From contig JANFAH010000003.1 of assembly GCA_024663395.1 (NCBI GenBank), positions 4,216,001 to 4,280,000 on the forward strand: a stretch of 64,000 nt of DNA, given 5' to 3'. Source of the DNA: Pisolithus tinctorius (lineage: Eukaryota > Basidiomycota > Agaricomycetes > Boletales > Pisolithaceae). The translations under genes were made by a program, and so were the position numbers. The notes below the pieces were generated by a model. It saw nothing but the letters and a program-made list of their open reading frames with translations, searched no databases and was not told where the DNA came from. Positions 23,549 to 35,997 of the stretch are shown here, piece after piece; within the stretch, counting starts at the first letter, position 1, and each line of letters opens with the position of its first letter.

Positions 23549-25832
23549 CTAAATCAGTCTTCCGCTCGACCAGTTAAGATATGTAGGAGTGTTCTTAAGC
23601 CAGGAAACCAGTTCCTCCCGCCTGACCTTGATACCCTGTTCCGTGGACTGCACCTTCGCCTTCTTGCCGTCGACGAACTCCCACTTCTGTTCTTTGACAG
23701 TCACCAGACCTTCTTTAAGCTCGTCAGCTCCAAGGATAATGTCAAATGGGACTTCGTCTTTCTCAGCCGCGGAAAATTGAGGCCGGTAATTTCGGTTTCT
23801 TCTTGGCGAGGAAATCCGTCTGAAGTGTAAAATCAGATAAATGCCACGTAGCGGATGTTCGATAACTGACGAACTTTTATACCGGCTTCTCTCAATTCTT
23901 GAACAAGCCTAATACGCTCCTCAAGTAGCCCATCGCCAGCGGCCATAACATACACCATCGTTTCTTTACTGCGCATCCCCTTCTCCACCCATTTCGGCCA
24001 AATAATGGCGAATATCCTGTCCATGCCGATGCTAACGCCGATGCAAGGTAACTGAGGCGCCTTTCTTCCCTTCACCAGCAGCCGCTGATGTAAACATGCC
24101 AACGAGATTGTCGTAGCGTCCCCCAGCTGCAATCGACCCAACGCCCACTTGAGATTCGTCAATTTCTTCCTCCTCCTCGAGGGTTTCAGCCTTGGGCTTT
24201 TTGGACTTCTTCTTCGGTGGCGCCGGCGCCGGTGCTCCATCTGTAACTGGAGAAACAACCGCATTTGCAGCACTGAATCCCGGAGGGGCGGACGGCTTCT
24301 ACGATGGCTTCATAGATTATTCCGGTATAATAGTCGAGGCCTCGAGCCAGCGACATGTCAAACGAGATCTGCTCCTCTATTACTAATCTGATCATTTTGG
24401 AGAATAAACGAGACTCACTCTGTCGATTACATTATTGTAAGCTTTGAGAAGCTGCGAAGAGCAGCTCCATGTCCTGCACACCCTGTTTGGCGCTTGGATT
24501 AGACATCAAAATTTCGTCGGCTTTGAGTTGTTCAAGGAGGGCTGGTCCACCTATGGCAGCAAACATTGTCGTCGATATTCATATTTAGGCTAACTGAGAG
24601 TATTCCATACCTTTGTGCTTGACGTATTCACCTATTTTATCGGCTACCTTCGGGGCTCAAACCTTTTTCTTCTGTCATTTCCTTCTTCACATCCGACCAC
24701 GGGACCTGCGAAAGGGTTAGTCGAGGCCTCGACTTAATGTTTGAATCGGCCAGGCCTGCCTTGTCCAGTTTATCTACAGCAGAGGAGATTGACCGTATCT
24801 TCTCTGGAGGCACGCCGCACACCTCGAATATACCGTCCAAGATCTTGCGATGATTGATCTACGATGGGGTTAGACGATAATCGAGTGCCAATGAAAATAT
24901 AAGTACCTTGATGGTAAATTCACCAACCTCGAGTTTGGAGAGAATAGTACAGAGCAAGCTGACTATCTCTGCGTCCTGGTATCATAGGATCCCAGGACGC
25001 CAACGATATCCAAATCCTGAAGAATGCCAATATTTTTCAGACCAAGACAGAAAGTAAAAGGCGGAGTAACGTACGGCCTGCATGAATTCCCGCATCCGGC
25101 CCTTCGACATAACTGGACTATCCCGCCTATACACCTTGCCAACCTGCCAGATCTTGCCCTGAATCGTTGCCCCAGACATGGCGATATATCTTGCGAGCGG
25201 AACTGTGTGGTCGTATCTCAACGCCAACTGCTCCCCGCCCTGATCCATCAGGTCGAAAATAAGTTTCTGGTCCTTCGCCATACTTTCCAGCTAGAACATC
25301 CTTCCTCTCAAACACGGGGGTATCCAGACAGCTCCCCCCATATGTCATAAACACGTCCTTCACTATTCTCTCGATATGGTCGCGACAGTACGTCTCCGCA
25401 GGCCCATAGTCCCTTGTTCCCTATATAAGACGAAAAGATAGAAAGCATCTAATTGAGTATTCCACGTTCCGAGATTTCAAGTCTGTGCCTATCCCACTTC
25501 CGCAGGCAGCAGCAATCTTGACCGACCTTGGCAGTTTTAAGCAGAAGCCGTTCCCGCTTCTTCGCGTCGTCTTTGTCGCCCGATACCGCAGTCGCTCCAT
25601 TCGCGGCGGAGTCAGTAGCCCTGGCGGTCGCGGCCAGCCTCCGTTTTAGTTCACCCAGTTCCTTCTTTGTAGCGTCTAATCTGACGGGATCGTTATTTTG
25701 AAGGCGTAGTTCGTTCAGAATTGCAGTTTGCTTTTTGATTTCGGCACTAAGAGAAGTCTGCAGTTGACATTTTGCGCGAGGTGTCTCGGACGAGACGAGT
25801 GATGGTAGATCGATAGGGAATCTGGAGTACAC
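23549..25832 (-). CDS. HTS1: Histidyl-tRNA synthetase, cytosolic/mitochondrial (frameshifts in consensus)
   Basis: This class II synthetase charges tRNA-His. The first exon (25832 onward) encodes a Lys/Glu-rich WHEP-like helical start, spliced to the catalytic start [14 protein letters not shown]. Motif 1/2 sequence is [14 protein letters not shown] and [20 protein letters not shown], and the histidine-A box is [14 protein letters not shown]. Then come [18 protein letters not shown] and [13 protein letters not shown] (motif 3). The C-terminal anticodon-binding domain includes [20 protein letters not shown] and ends at TAG 23551-23549. Single-base shifts are needed near 25285, 24290 and 24060. 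Since the enzyme is essential and every motif is intact, sequencing error is as likely as a pseudogene. Normal length is about 500 residues. One gene usually makes both the cytosolic and the mitochondrial form. Confidence 0.9.
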
Positions 25833-26036
25833 ATCTCAACAGCATATCAGAACAGGTAAATTGTCACGGAATGACTTGACTCGACGGGACCCCGAACACC
25901 TCTTCGTCCTAGACCGAGGGTAAAGCAATTGTATATAATGATCATGTCTAGGGCTCTAGCAAACAAACCTGAGTATCTACATGAACACTTGGTATTATTA
26001 AATGTTGCTGCGTATATTCTCTATCCAGTTCTCACG

Positions 26037-27791
26037 TCACATTCGTTTAACGTACCCGTCCTGTTGAATGTCCCTCGTGTCTCGCCAAATACCTTCTGCG
26101 TCCTTCTTGCGCACTGTGAAGCACGCGATGCCGAGGTATTCTGTGATATCCTTGATAACGAGCGTGCAGAATCTGGCGTACTGCCAGAAAAGACACTGCG
26201 AGCGTTAGGTATATGAACAATGCCGTCCGCTTTGGTGTCGACTTGGATGATAGGGGACCTTGCAACAGTGGTGTGAACGGCATTGTATACGACAGGAATA
26301 TAACACACCTGTCCAGTAAATGAGGTAAATGCGCATCTAGCACACCGACAGCATTCCAGATCCACAACGGGTTCCATACGGGAAAAGGCGAACTTGTGAC
26401 GTGGCTCAAAATCATCTTCCCTACCTGATGTGCGAACTGCAAACCCCAAGCACACAAAAACGGGAGGAACAGTGGTGAATGGATGATAGCAGAGTTGGAG
26501 AATGAATGGGTTGAGTAACCATAACGCTTGCAAGGTCACTGATACCACGAAGGGAAGAAGGGTGAGTAATGGTCGGATTCTTGATTTCCCTGATGCTTTC
26601 ATGGCCTTGCGGACGTTTCTGTAGCTTATTCGCGAAATCAGTGCCGGCACAACACCCGAAACCTACTATGTAGAGAATACCTGGATACTATGTTAAACGC
26701 AAGACCAAATCCCGCGAATACCATGAAGGCCTCATTCAAGCGGATATTCGGCACATGTTTCGCTTACCCAAGGTATCATATCTAAGTGGGTAAAAGAGAG
26801 GATGCGTTTGTCCCAGAACGAGGGTCCTTTGTCGGGTTAGTATATCAAAGCCACAAGTAGGGAGTTTCCCTGTACCGAATAAGCCAGAGATCGTGTAGAT
26901 GGCTACGATCATGAGGATGCCTTCCACGGGACCTGAGAATGGGCCGAGATATAGTTGCCCTGTGTAGTATTCCTCCCACGTCGGTTAAATAGAAGTTTGC
27001 GAGTGTAGCAACTTGTGATACAACAGTCCACCAGGATCGTCCCAAGTTCAAAGCTCGGGCAGCCAAGATGACCTCAAGCTGTAAATCCTATAAGTTAAGC
27101 AACAACGATAGAGCGAGGACTGACATACTGTCGTATTAATTGCGTCACAGCCTGATCAATTCAGGTAAGTAACCAGGACCGGGTGGAGAACGCGATGACG
27201 AACCGTGATCGAACATTTCCCCAAGGGGCCCAGCCATGCCAGTACGCCGTGCTTGCTTTCTACTCCATAGGTCAGCGGCGCGAACTAGCAAAGGTGAAAG
27301 ACCTTGCCCATCAACAGCGTCAAAACTTTGGTACATAAACAGCCCGATAGCCCACCTGCATTGTGATGTAAGAGCACAGCATCACATTGCAACAAAGTCC
27401 ACATACGTGAAATAAACCCATTGGGGAGGCCCACCGTGACCGTCATTATCAGTATAATACAAAGGATCGTAAATCAGCAGCGTGAGGACGTTAGACGCGA
27501 CGAATAGCAAGGCCAAGCAGGGTGATCTGCAATGAAATTTTAGCGACGCCGTCTTCAAGGTAGTGGCTGAGGGGAGATCATCCATACAGTATTAGGTGCA
27601 ACAGAGAGCGGCCAAAGGGTGATAAACCAATTCCAGTACGGTGCAAGGATGTATCGCGATACCAGGGACCTGTCGAACCGCGTAATGGTTGACGCCGGGT
27701 TAGTATGGTAAAGAGCTCCTACGTACTCATCTACACTCTTGTAGGCATATTTCTTGAGGTTTCTTAAGGCTGATGGTGAGAGATAAGCCAT
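26037..27791 (-). CDS. Choline/ethanolamine phosphotransferase (CDP-alcohol phosphatidyltransferase)
   Basis: This membrane enzyme of the ER/Golgi completes the Kennedy pathway, joining CDP-choline or CDP-ethanolamine to diacylglycerol. The N-terminus is typical ([20 protein letters not shown], then [10 protein letters not shown] and [10 protein letters not shown]). The CDP-alcohol motif DG-x2-AR-x8-G-x3-D-x3-D is assembled across two introns: [20 protein letters not shown], then HGCDAINTT. Several hydrophobic segments follow, and the C-terminus includes [13 protein letters not shown] and ends at TGA 26039-26037. One intron inside the motif has a GC-AG boundary. One-base shifts are needed near 27530, 26990 and 26175, as in the neighbouring genes. 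I cannot tell CPT1 from EPT1 by eye. Confidence 0.88.
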
Positions 27792-28025
27792 AACCCTCTA
27801 ACAACGTGGAGTTCGAACGAAGGCAAACAGGGAGAACCGAAGAGAAAATGGGATCAAAACGCTGTGAATCGGTCAGAGAATCCATAGATGCAGTCCAAAA
27901 AACCTTGGTCCACTTCCAATAACATCATCGCACGTGCGCGATCACGTGAAAATACAGCCCCTATCAAGTCCAGGGCTAGATCACTGAAAAATCCCGTACA
28001 CCGGCTGACTGACTACTTCGTTGTA

Positions 28026-28180
28026 TGACGTTACATTTGTACAAAAATTATTTGACGTCGGGAATAAACAACTAGTGCCGGGGATTTACTTGTTTGTGCG
28101 GGACAAATAAAGTCATGTGTGGGACAAATGAGATTTTTGTGTCCCGCAACCAAAGTTGATAATGTAAGCACACATCGCAC
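28026..28180 (+). repeat. Outer terminal inverted repeat, left copy
   Basis: It matches the reverse complement of 35842-35997 imperfectly, and 43992-44146 almost exactly. It holds two direct GGGACAAAT motifs and one inverted copy of the GGGAC part (GTCCC in GTGTCCCGCAACC), and reads into ATGTAAGCACACATCGCAC. Confidence 0.9.
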
Positions 28181-28334
28181 CACACCTTACCATTGAATGT
28201 TTATTGCCTATGACCCATGAAGATAATCTACTAGTAGTGCATAAATAAATTGTTACATTTTACTAGAAGAAGAAAAATGTAAAAAAGTTCTAACAAAATG
28301 TGCCTGCAAAGTCTAGTGAAGGTGTGCAGCATTT

Positions 28335-28441
28335 GTGCTACCAGGGGGATTCAAACCACAGCCTGCAGTCATGTGATGGCAGGTCCTGCACTGTATTGCA
28401 ACAGGGGCCACACACCTAACCACTAGACCATTTGGACAACC
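28335..28441 (-). ncRNA. tRNA-like segment with Pol III A and B boxes, left copy
   Basis: On the minus strand an A box TGGTCTAGTGG (28430-28420) is followed by a B box GGTTTGAATCC (28357-28347). The stretch begins GGTTGTCCAAA. The acceptor ends do not pair and the box spacing (about 62 bases) is long, so it is tRNA-derived or SINE-like and not a working tRNA. It lies inside the element, near its P4 end. Confidence 0.5.
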
Positions 28442-28773
28442 TTTATGTACACATATCACAGCTAAATATACCCCTACATAAAATTTCTCAGGGCTCTGTG
28501 TGTATGTCGCCTGATGCCTGACTATACATGTGAAGTTAGCGACACACAAGCCATTTTTAACACTGAAAGTTTATATTAAATGGCGACTATATAAGGCTAT
28601 TTACTATTGCAATAGACATGCACCTTCACAGCATGGTATGATCTGTGTGTGTATGTAGCATGAAAAAGGATCGTCAGGGGTATAATATGTGAGGGTCATA
28701 GCACAGTGAGTAGGTGGATGGGTGATCACAATATAGATATGATGGGTGGATAGGCAGCATATGTAAGTCAGGT

Positions 28774-30298
28774 TCAGAACTTGAAAGTGTGATGGGCTTT
28801 CCAGGGATTGGCAATAGACTCATCAATAGTGAAGGAACTCGAGTTAGGAGGACGAGGGGCAGACTCTGCCTCAGGGGTTGCTGGTACAGTCATAGCAGGT
28901 AGGGGAGAGTCTGGTGATGGTGGCTGTGGTGTACCCATAGTTGCCTCCATACCAGCATCATGACTAGTGCGAACACTGGATTCAGTAAATGCTGGTGGTG
29001 TTTCTGCACCATTGGGAGAGTGTCAGTCAGTAGGCTAGCATGTGTACAGGACTGACCTTACCTGTGACTCACAATCGCTTTGATGGGTGCTGGGTAAAGG
29101 ATAGAGGGGCATCGAGTTCCCCATCAGAATCAGCAACTTGTGATGCAAAATCGGTATCATCTGACTCGGTGTCTGACAGGACAATTGCCTTTCTCTTGCC
29201 AGCAGCCTTAGAAGCCAATTTCGTCACAGGGCAAGGTTTCCACTGTTCCAGGACTGTGTAAGGGATTTTGTGGCGAGTTACTAGCATAAGCCAGGTAAGT
29301 TTATCGGGAAACTATCATGGGTGATGGCACCACTCACCAAAAAAGCTTGCTGTCCTCATGGGAGGGTCACTTTCGTGCTCGCACCTTAGCATATATGAGC
29401 TTGCCATCAGGAAAATCAGCTCCACTGGCAATGGCCACCTCTTTGTGACTCTTGACACAGAGGTGGTAGGGTGGAAGGTATCGGTAACAGGAGGCCTGTA
29501 GACTGCTGTAGCCTGGGTTGATGGTCTAGAATGTGATTAGCATGACAGAATGTTGGGGGTTGGACAAGGGGGCAGCTCACCCGAGGTTGGGAGTCGAGGT
29601 ATGCAAAGAGAGTGGGAAATAATGAATGAAGGTAGCTGTCTACCTGTGAGAAGGACCAGTCACGATTGAATTGAAAGTAATCCCAAAAGTTTGCATGGGC
29701 CAGCCCGAGTGCTTCAAGCCTAGTAAGGTCTGTAGCCGAAGGGGCTCTTGAGCAGCGAATGACAGGGAAAAGGTGTGCAAGCAGGGGACCAGAGGTGGAA
29801 CCTGAGTCCTCCATATGGCCACTATCTTCAGGCTATGCATGCATTAGGTATTAACTCTCAATCTGGGGGAAGGTACTCACCTCTGCAGTGCCATGAGGAA
29901 GGAAGATGATTCGGCTTATGAAAAATTCAGGGCTTTTCATGTTCACTCGTCGGTTCTGTAAGGTAGGCTTATAATGCAGTAATTCTGGTAGAGAACAGAG
30001 GACTCACCCTTCCAGTCTGTGCTGTCTTTGCACTGACTGCCCTGGACTTTCCCTTCAGTCCTCTGTTTGACTCGAGGTCTGCTTGCCTGTAGGATGGCAT
30101 TCCCAGCTGCAGTGGGGCTGGGGCATATGTTGGCTGGGAGGAGGAGGCTATGTTAGCAGGGAAGCTTGGGTGAGACAATACTTTCTGTAGCACAGAGGCA
30201 ATGAGCCCAGAGCCTGAGGGTGGCTGACTGCTGGATGGCTGGGCAGAGCTTTCAGAGGAGGAGGAGGGAGGTCTTTTATGGAGTCGCTTTCTGGCCAT
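28774..30298 (-). CDS. P4, Ser/Pro-rich protein of the TIR element, left copy (2-bp deletion)
   Basis: This is the mirror copy of the gene at 41872-43398, where it is described. In this copy the segment at 29341-29350 lacks two bases relative to the right arm. The loss changes the frame at the end of one exon (AAGCTT followed by TTTTG and the donor), so this copy is probably frameshifted unless splicing adjusts. The start at 30298 and the stop at 28774 match the other copy. Confidence 0.6.
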
Positions 30299-30521
30299 GA
30301 TAGTAAAAAGGGAGAGAAAGAATATTAAAGGAATGTAGTAGTGAATGAAAGTGGGAGAATGAGAATTGGTTGTTGGTGGAAGAAATGAGAGTGTAGTTGC
30401 AGACAAAATGTCAGTTTTCATGAAAATTCCCATCACATAGTGGAATTGCAGCAACACTAAGTCAACAATGCAGTATTAATCAGCATGAGCATGCAGGTAA
30501 CACATCCTACTGTACAGACAT

Positions 30522-32599
30522 TTAGTTAGCAGTTTCAAGTACATGGATGAGAACTTCCATAGCCTGACACCACCTAAGAGCTCGTGGTCTCCAGATAAAT
30601 TCTGGAAGCTCAACTATAATTTCCTTTTGGCCATGGTGTCCTGAGGGAATGGTCTCCAACTCTGGATAGCCTTCCCCATCCCACTCCTCTTCCCTGATCC
30701 CATATCCAATTGGGATATGTCCAATTTCCTGTACTTGTTGCATGGACAGATGAAACACTTCTTGCCATGCAGGTGAGGGAAATGGGCTGACTCCTTTGGG
30801 AACTGGGGCACCATCATTGGCAAATTCAGGTGCTTGATCAGCTGCAATCATAGAAGGAAGATCAGAATTCTGGGTAGCAGCATCACTGTTCTCTACAACA
30901 TCCTCCCATTCATCATCCTGTTCAGCCAGATGGCCTGGGGTAGAACCATTGCCTTGGTGTTGCAGGCAATAGTAGTGAGAAATAACATTGGGGTGGAGCT
31001 GTATGTCATTCTGGAGATATATTCCATGCTCTAGCTGCCCCATGAAACGCATGTCCTTCCAGTGTTTATGTCAATATTTGGTGGTCATCAGAGCATAGCT
31101 ATATTACTGCACTCACATTTGGGCTCTGGTCATGACCTTCACCTGAGATTGGGTGAGCATTCCACTCCTCACAAAATGAGGCACAGTCTGCCCTGATATC
31201 TGGAAGGAAAAGGTAATGCAGGAGCCACAGGTGGTGGTGGCTGGATCGGTCAAGATGGTGCTCACGCTCCAATCGATAGAAAAAGGCCCTCCATGGTCGT
31301 GCAAAGCATGTACCAACTTCACGCCAGAGTCGCTCTATGCATGTATTCTGCTTGGATCTGTACACAGGTGGTAAAGTCAATGAATCATGTGAATGTATGC
31401 ACTCATGTTCCCCACATGAAACTACCTCGGTTCAGCCCCCTGGTCATGATCATGAACACCGAAACCTCTTTATTCTCCCCTCCATGATCTCCACACACAT
31501 GGGAAGGCAGTCCATACTTTTCAACTGCATTTAGGAATGTTGCCATCACAGTAGATGATTGGTTGTTAGTATGAGCCTCCAGTCCGACAACCTTGAGGGG
31601 ATTAGTAGATTTTAGTATGCTACAGCACTACCTAGAGGATTCACTCACTGTGTGGCAGTATCCATCGATGATACCATGGATAACTATTCCCCAGTGCACA
31701 AGCTTGTGGTGACCATCCATGTGCCAGAGGGCATTTGGGCGAGATACTTTGTATTTGCGACGGCGAGTAGCTGTTCGCAACCGAAGGACACGGCCTAAAG
31801 GATCCACCCGATGCAGGGATGCAGTAATTCGCCTTCGCTGTATCCGCAAGCCATGTTTGCGCAATGACCCAGTGATGTAACATAATCCTGACTGGGGACG
31901 AGAAGCTCGGAACTGTTGGATGAGAGTGTCAAGCTCAGAATTTGAGATCGGAGTATGCTGATAATCAATGCCAAACTTCTGCATATAATAGCACAAAGTA
32001 TGCCAGTGAATTCCAAGAGCATGGGATAGTTTGGATAGGGGGATGTGATGCCCTGAAGACATAGCAGCCTGTAAAATGGCAATATTTGGCTGCTTGCGAG
32101 GGCGACCTGGCCTTCGGGTATGCAAAACATCCACAGGCCTTATGTAACTAACTGGAAGTGAATCACTGTAGGCAGTGGTGTTCAGTGTGTATGAAGTATA
32201 GTTTTTCAGTACTCACTGTCCTGTTGCAGCTTGTTGTGCACTCTCCAGTTCCTGAAGTAAAATGCCAAACCTCGCTGCACACTCCAACACCCATTCCAGT
32301 GGGACTTCTCCCTGGTTTGCCATGTTCTCCAATGCATGCAGGATTGGAATGGCCTCATGGTCAATCTGGCCACTGTGGTATTGGAGCTGGAGAACCTCAC
32401 TTTGTGCCTGTAAAGCCCTTTTGGCTCGGTCATAGATCTGTGCCAGCTTGTCAGCTGCCTGGAGTACTTGTGCAGGCCAGGTAGTGGAAGGTGCTGTATT
32501 ACTAGTAGGGAGGTTAGGAAGGACCATGACAGTGGGTGCAGTTTGGGTGTTGTAGTGCCAGGCAGTAAGGACTCGGTCAGTCAGAACCGATGCAAGCAT
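30522..32599 (-). CDS. P3, integrase-type recombinase of the TIR element, left copy
   Basis: This mirror copy of 39571-41648 has the same exon pattern and the same stop (30522-30524). The DDE residues are as described there. I saw no difference from the right copy in the ORFs. Confidence 0.82.
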
Positions 32600-32714
32600 G
32601 AGAGGCCACAGTGCTGGTTATGTAATCAGTTTCTTGCTGACGAGTACAGGTGTGACCAAAGGCTCCATCTTCTCTTATAGTCCTACTGATAACCCATTGA
32701 TCCAACTACAGCCA

Positions 32715-33698
32715 ATGGCATCCCTACAGAAGCACCCAAAGTATTGGTTTACAGATGGAAATATTGTGTTTCAGGTGTGCTATTTGATCATGGTCATTGT
32801 TATCACTGCTGCTGATCAGATTGATAACAGGCAGATGATACTCTCTTTTGCCTTCATAGGGGGGCACTGTTTGTCCACTCTCCCACTCTGGAGGGTATCT
32901 TCACACTCCCATCTGGGGTTGTGAATGATGGTGTGGATGAAGAGCACCCCATTAAGCTTCCAGGAATCTCAGGTGGAGAATTTGAGCACTTTGTATCATG
33001 GATGTATCATGTGTAAGTATCCCTACATGTACATAACAGGCCAGCATGGAATTACACTGATAATCCTGTGTTTCAGTGGCTCTGTTCACCATGACAGGAA
33101 CCTGCCATCCCTTGTGGCAATCTTGAAGGTGTCACGACTCTGGCAGATTGATAACAGTATCAACTGGGCAATTGCCCACCTCAACCAGCTGAACCTTTCA
33201 GCTGTCACAAAGCTTGAATTGGCATGCAAGTATACTATTCCACAGTGGATTCCCCCCTCTGTTCGCCTCTTGCTGCTCAACCCCTTATCAGCTATCACTG
33301 AGGATGAAGCATACTGCCTAGGTATTCGAGTCTACTCAATCATTGCAAAAGCACATGAAGCTTTGGACATGGAAAGACATATTATTGCTGCTGTTCCACC
33401 TGGACTCTCCCTTCCTCCCTCATCACTCTGTACCCCTTCCCAGCATTCAATCTGTAAGGATATCTGGGCTCGCTTTTGGTGGCAGAAAATTGCACGTCAG
33501 TTGTTGCACCCATACAATCCCCTTCCCCTCAACTCTTTAGTGCAATTCATTGGTGAGCAGAAGAATCCTGATGGTCTCAACCTAGAGTGCAAGGGGCAGT
33601 TTGTTGGTGAGGTGGTGGAAAGTGGTGGGCTTGATGTCGAGGAAAACATCATTTATGGAGCCATCACTTCTGTACAGGGCTATTATGATACATTGTAA
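32715..33698 (+). CDS. P2, BTB/POZ-domain protein of the TIR element, left copy
   Basis: This mirror copy of 38472-39455 is transcribed away from P3. An ATG at 32715 starts MASLQKHPKYWFTDGNIVFQ. Introns follow after FQ and after SWMYHV, and the stop is at 33696-33698. See the right copy for domain detail. Confidence 0.8.
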
Positions 33699-33808
33699 TG
33701 ATCAGGATTTGGAAAGAGGCTAGACAGTGAAACATAGCTCCACAAGTGATTTGAAGAGACAGGAGAGTAGAAAAATAATTTTCTATGTAGCTACCTTCCA
33801 CCTCAAAC

Positions 33809-35587
33809 TCAACCATGAAGTAACTCAATCCCCCCTGCCTGGACAGCAGCATCATAGGCAGCCTTGATGTGTGTGGAGAAATTGATGGCTGTCCCCTGAC
33901 GCCAGACACCAGGCCAAGCTAGAGTTGTCCCATGCTGGAACTTTGGTCGGACACACTAGAAGATAAATTAGCTACTAAGAACATACTAAGAGAATGGTGG
34001 AGACAATACCATGGCAGTGTCAGATGCACAGCAAACAATAACTCGGAGAGAGACATCTACATAATTACCTCCAGTTGGGTGACCACTTTGATCTGACCTA
34101 GCACTGGTTTCTGCAATCTTGCTGTCACAGACCCTGTGCTCAGTGACCCAGTTGAATGCATAGGGTGCATACAACTGATCTGTGTGGATAGGACTGGCCA
34201 ATTTCAGATGTGTATTGTGGGAGACAAATATGCACCACATACACAGTATAATTCTGACTCATGTATGCCTCAGCTGGTGCTTGGTCAGCACTTCCAAAGT
34301 TGAGACGGCCAACAGGGAGGTCCAAGTAGTAACCACATTCTAAGTGTTTCAGAGTTAGCACAATATCAAGTGGGAAAGTCTCCACATACCTTTGATATCA
34401 CACTCACTTGCCATGGGTGGCAAGCCTGAGGCTGCAATGGCAGCCTTAGTTGGTGCTACCACTTCCTCTGGCAGAGTCCTGATCAGAAGGTTCCATGTCA
34501 GTGCAAGGATACCCAAGATTGCCCCATTCTTCTCATGACACTCATCGTCTGTGAGCTTCTTATCCTTCAAATTTTTTACCAATCTGAATACATGCAGGTG
34601 ACGAGCCCCAGCATTCCACCCATACTGGATCATCTCTCCCCCATGGGTAGGCTAGAAAGAAGGGTGTGTCAGACCATGAGATAGCAGGTAACATGCAACA
34701 TACACGAACACCCTTATGGTCATTGACAGCCTCTGATATGACCACATTCACATACTCAAGTACATCAAGGTGCCCACCAGAGCACCCACGGATAACAGCC
34801 AGTTCAATTTCACCTACCATGGATGGTCAAAATCATGTGTTAGTACAGGCTTAAATGTAATGTAAATCACTCACCTTCACTGTTGACAAAGATCGCACTT
34901 TGCTCTGGAGCCACTGTATACCAGTCCTCACCAGGAGCTGGGACAATGACTGAAGGCACATTACTTGGACACAAGTCTTCGTTACCTGCATCAACAAGGA
35001 CCCTACCCCTCTTGTATGGGGACTTGTGGTCAGTGTCAATGTAACAGTCATGGCATATGAGAGCAATATCAGGGTTCTGCCCAACCATTTGATCTAATGG
35101 TACAGCAGCATCTTGCAGACCAAGATCTCTGGCCTGGAAATTTATTTAGTGACCATCAATGACTGTGGTTATACAGATTACCACTCACCACTGAACGCTT
35201 TGCAAGGCGAATGGTGCTCTGATCCCCTTTCTCCTTCTTCTTGTATGAATGCACAGCCCGGGTGAGCTGCAGGGGAACAAGCTGTTTATGACAACTGGCA
35301 AGGTGCCAAAAATCAGCAATCTAAATACAGAGTCAATGATAAAATAAGTAGAGATGGGGGGATCACTTACAGTCACTTCTTTCTGGGATATGTTTGCCTC
35401 CTGTCCAGCCAATGCAACATGCTGATCTACATCATCTGGAAGCAAGTTCTGCTCCAGGCCTGCTATGAAAACACTGTCTGCACACAGCACTGAAAAGACT
35501 ACAACAAATGCATGTAAGATACTGGTACCATATGACTTATGACTTACATTTTTCAAGATCTTGGTGCTTAGAGGTCCTAGACATCAT
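33809..35587 (-). CDS. P1, possible beta-helix-fold protein of the TIR element, left copy
   Basis: This mirror copy of 36583-38361 has the same start, introns and stop on the opposite strand. See the right copy for detail. Confidence 0.65.
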
Positions 35588-35841
35588 GGAGGGATGTATG
35601 TAGGATGGTGTTGTGTATTGGAGAGTGCAGTGAAGACGATGAAAATTTTACTAGGTGACTTCCAAAATAGGGTACTACTATCAACAGATTCATAGGTGGC
35701 TTAACCCTTCATGTCTACCAAACTTCTGCCAGTCTTAGTACAGTATATCATAACAATGTGCCACTAGAATCTTATATATACAGTATATGGGTCATACTAG
35801 GTGATGAGGCCACTAGGTAGGCCTAACTACACTCAAAGCTA

Positions 35842-35997
35842 GTGCGATGTGTGCTTACATAATCAATGTTGGTTGCAGGACACAAAATTTCGTTTGTCCC
35901 GCACATGAAACTTTATTTGTCCCGCACAAACAAGTAAATTCCTGGCACTAGTTGTTTATTCCCGACGTCAAATAATTTTTGTACAAATGTAACGCCA
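35842..35997 (-). repeat. Inner terminal inverted repeat, left copy
   Basis: It is the reverse complement of the outer repeat with scattered differences (for example AGTGCCAGGAATTT versus AGTGCCGGGGATTT). It ends CGTTACA-type at 35997 next to TA. Confidence 0.9.

Larger units (their letters stand above)
28026..35997 (-). mobile_element. Four-gene integrase TIR element, left copy
   Basis: The 7972-bp copy begins TGACGTTACA and ends TGTAACGCCA. The imperfect terminal inverted repeats are about 155 bp long. TA dinucleotides flank both ends (28024-28025, 35998-35999), consistent with a TA target duplication. The gene order, read right to left on the minus strand, is P1 (beta-helix-like), P2 (BTB, opposite strand), P3 (integrase), P4 (Ser-rich). 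I cannot assign it to a named superfamily. The DDE protein is retroviral-integrase-like rather than Tc1, hAT, Harbinger or KDZ type. Confidence 0.85.

Noticed and set aside
28026..35997. Polinton/Maverick or giant-virus-like insertion, suggested by the integrase
   Set aside because: I see no DNA polymerase B, packaging ATPase, protease or capsid gene in 8 kb.
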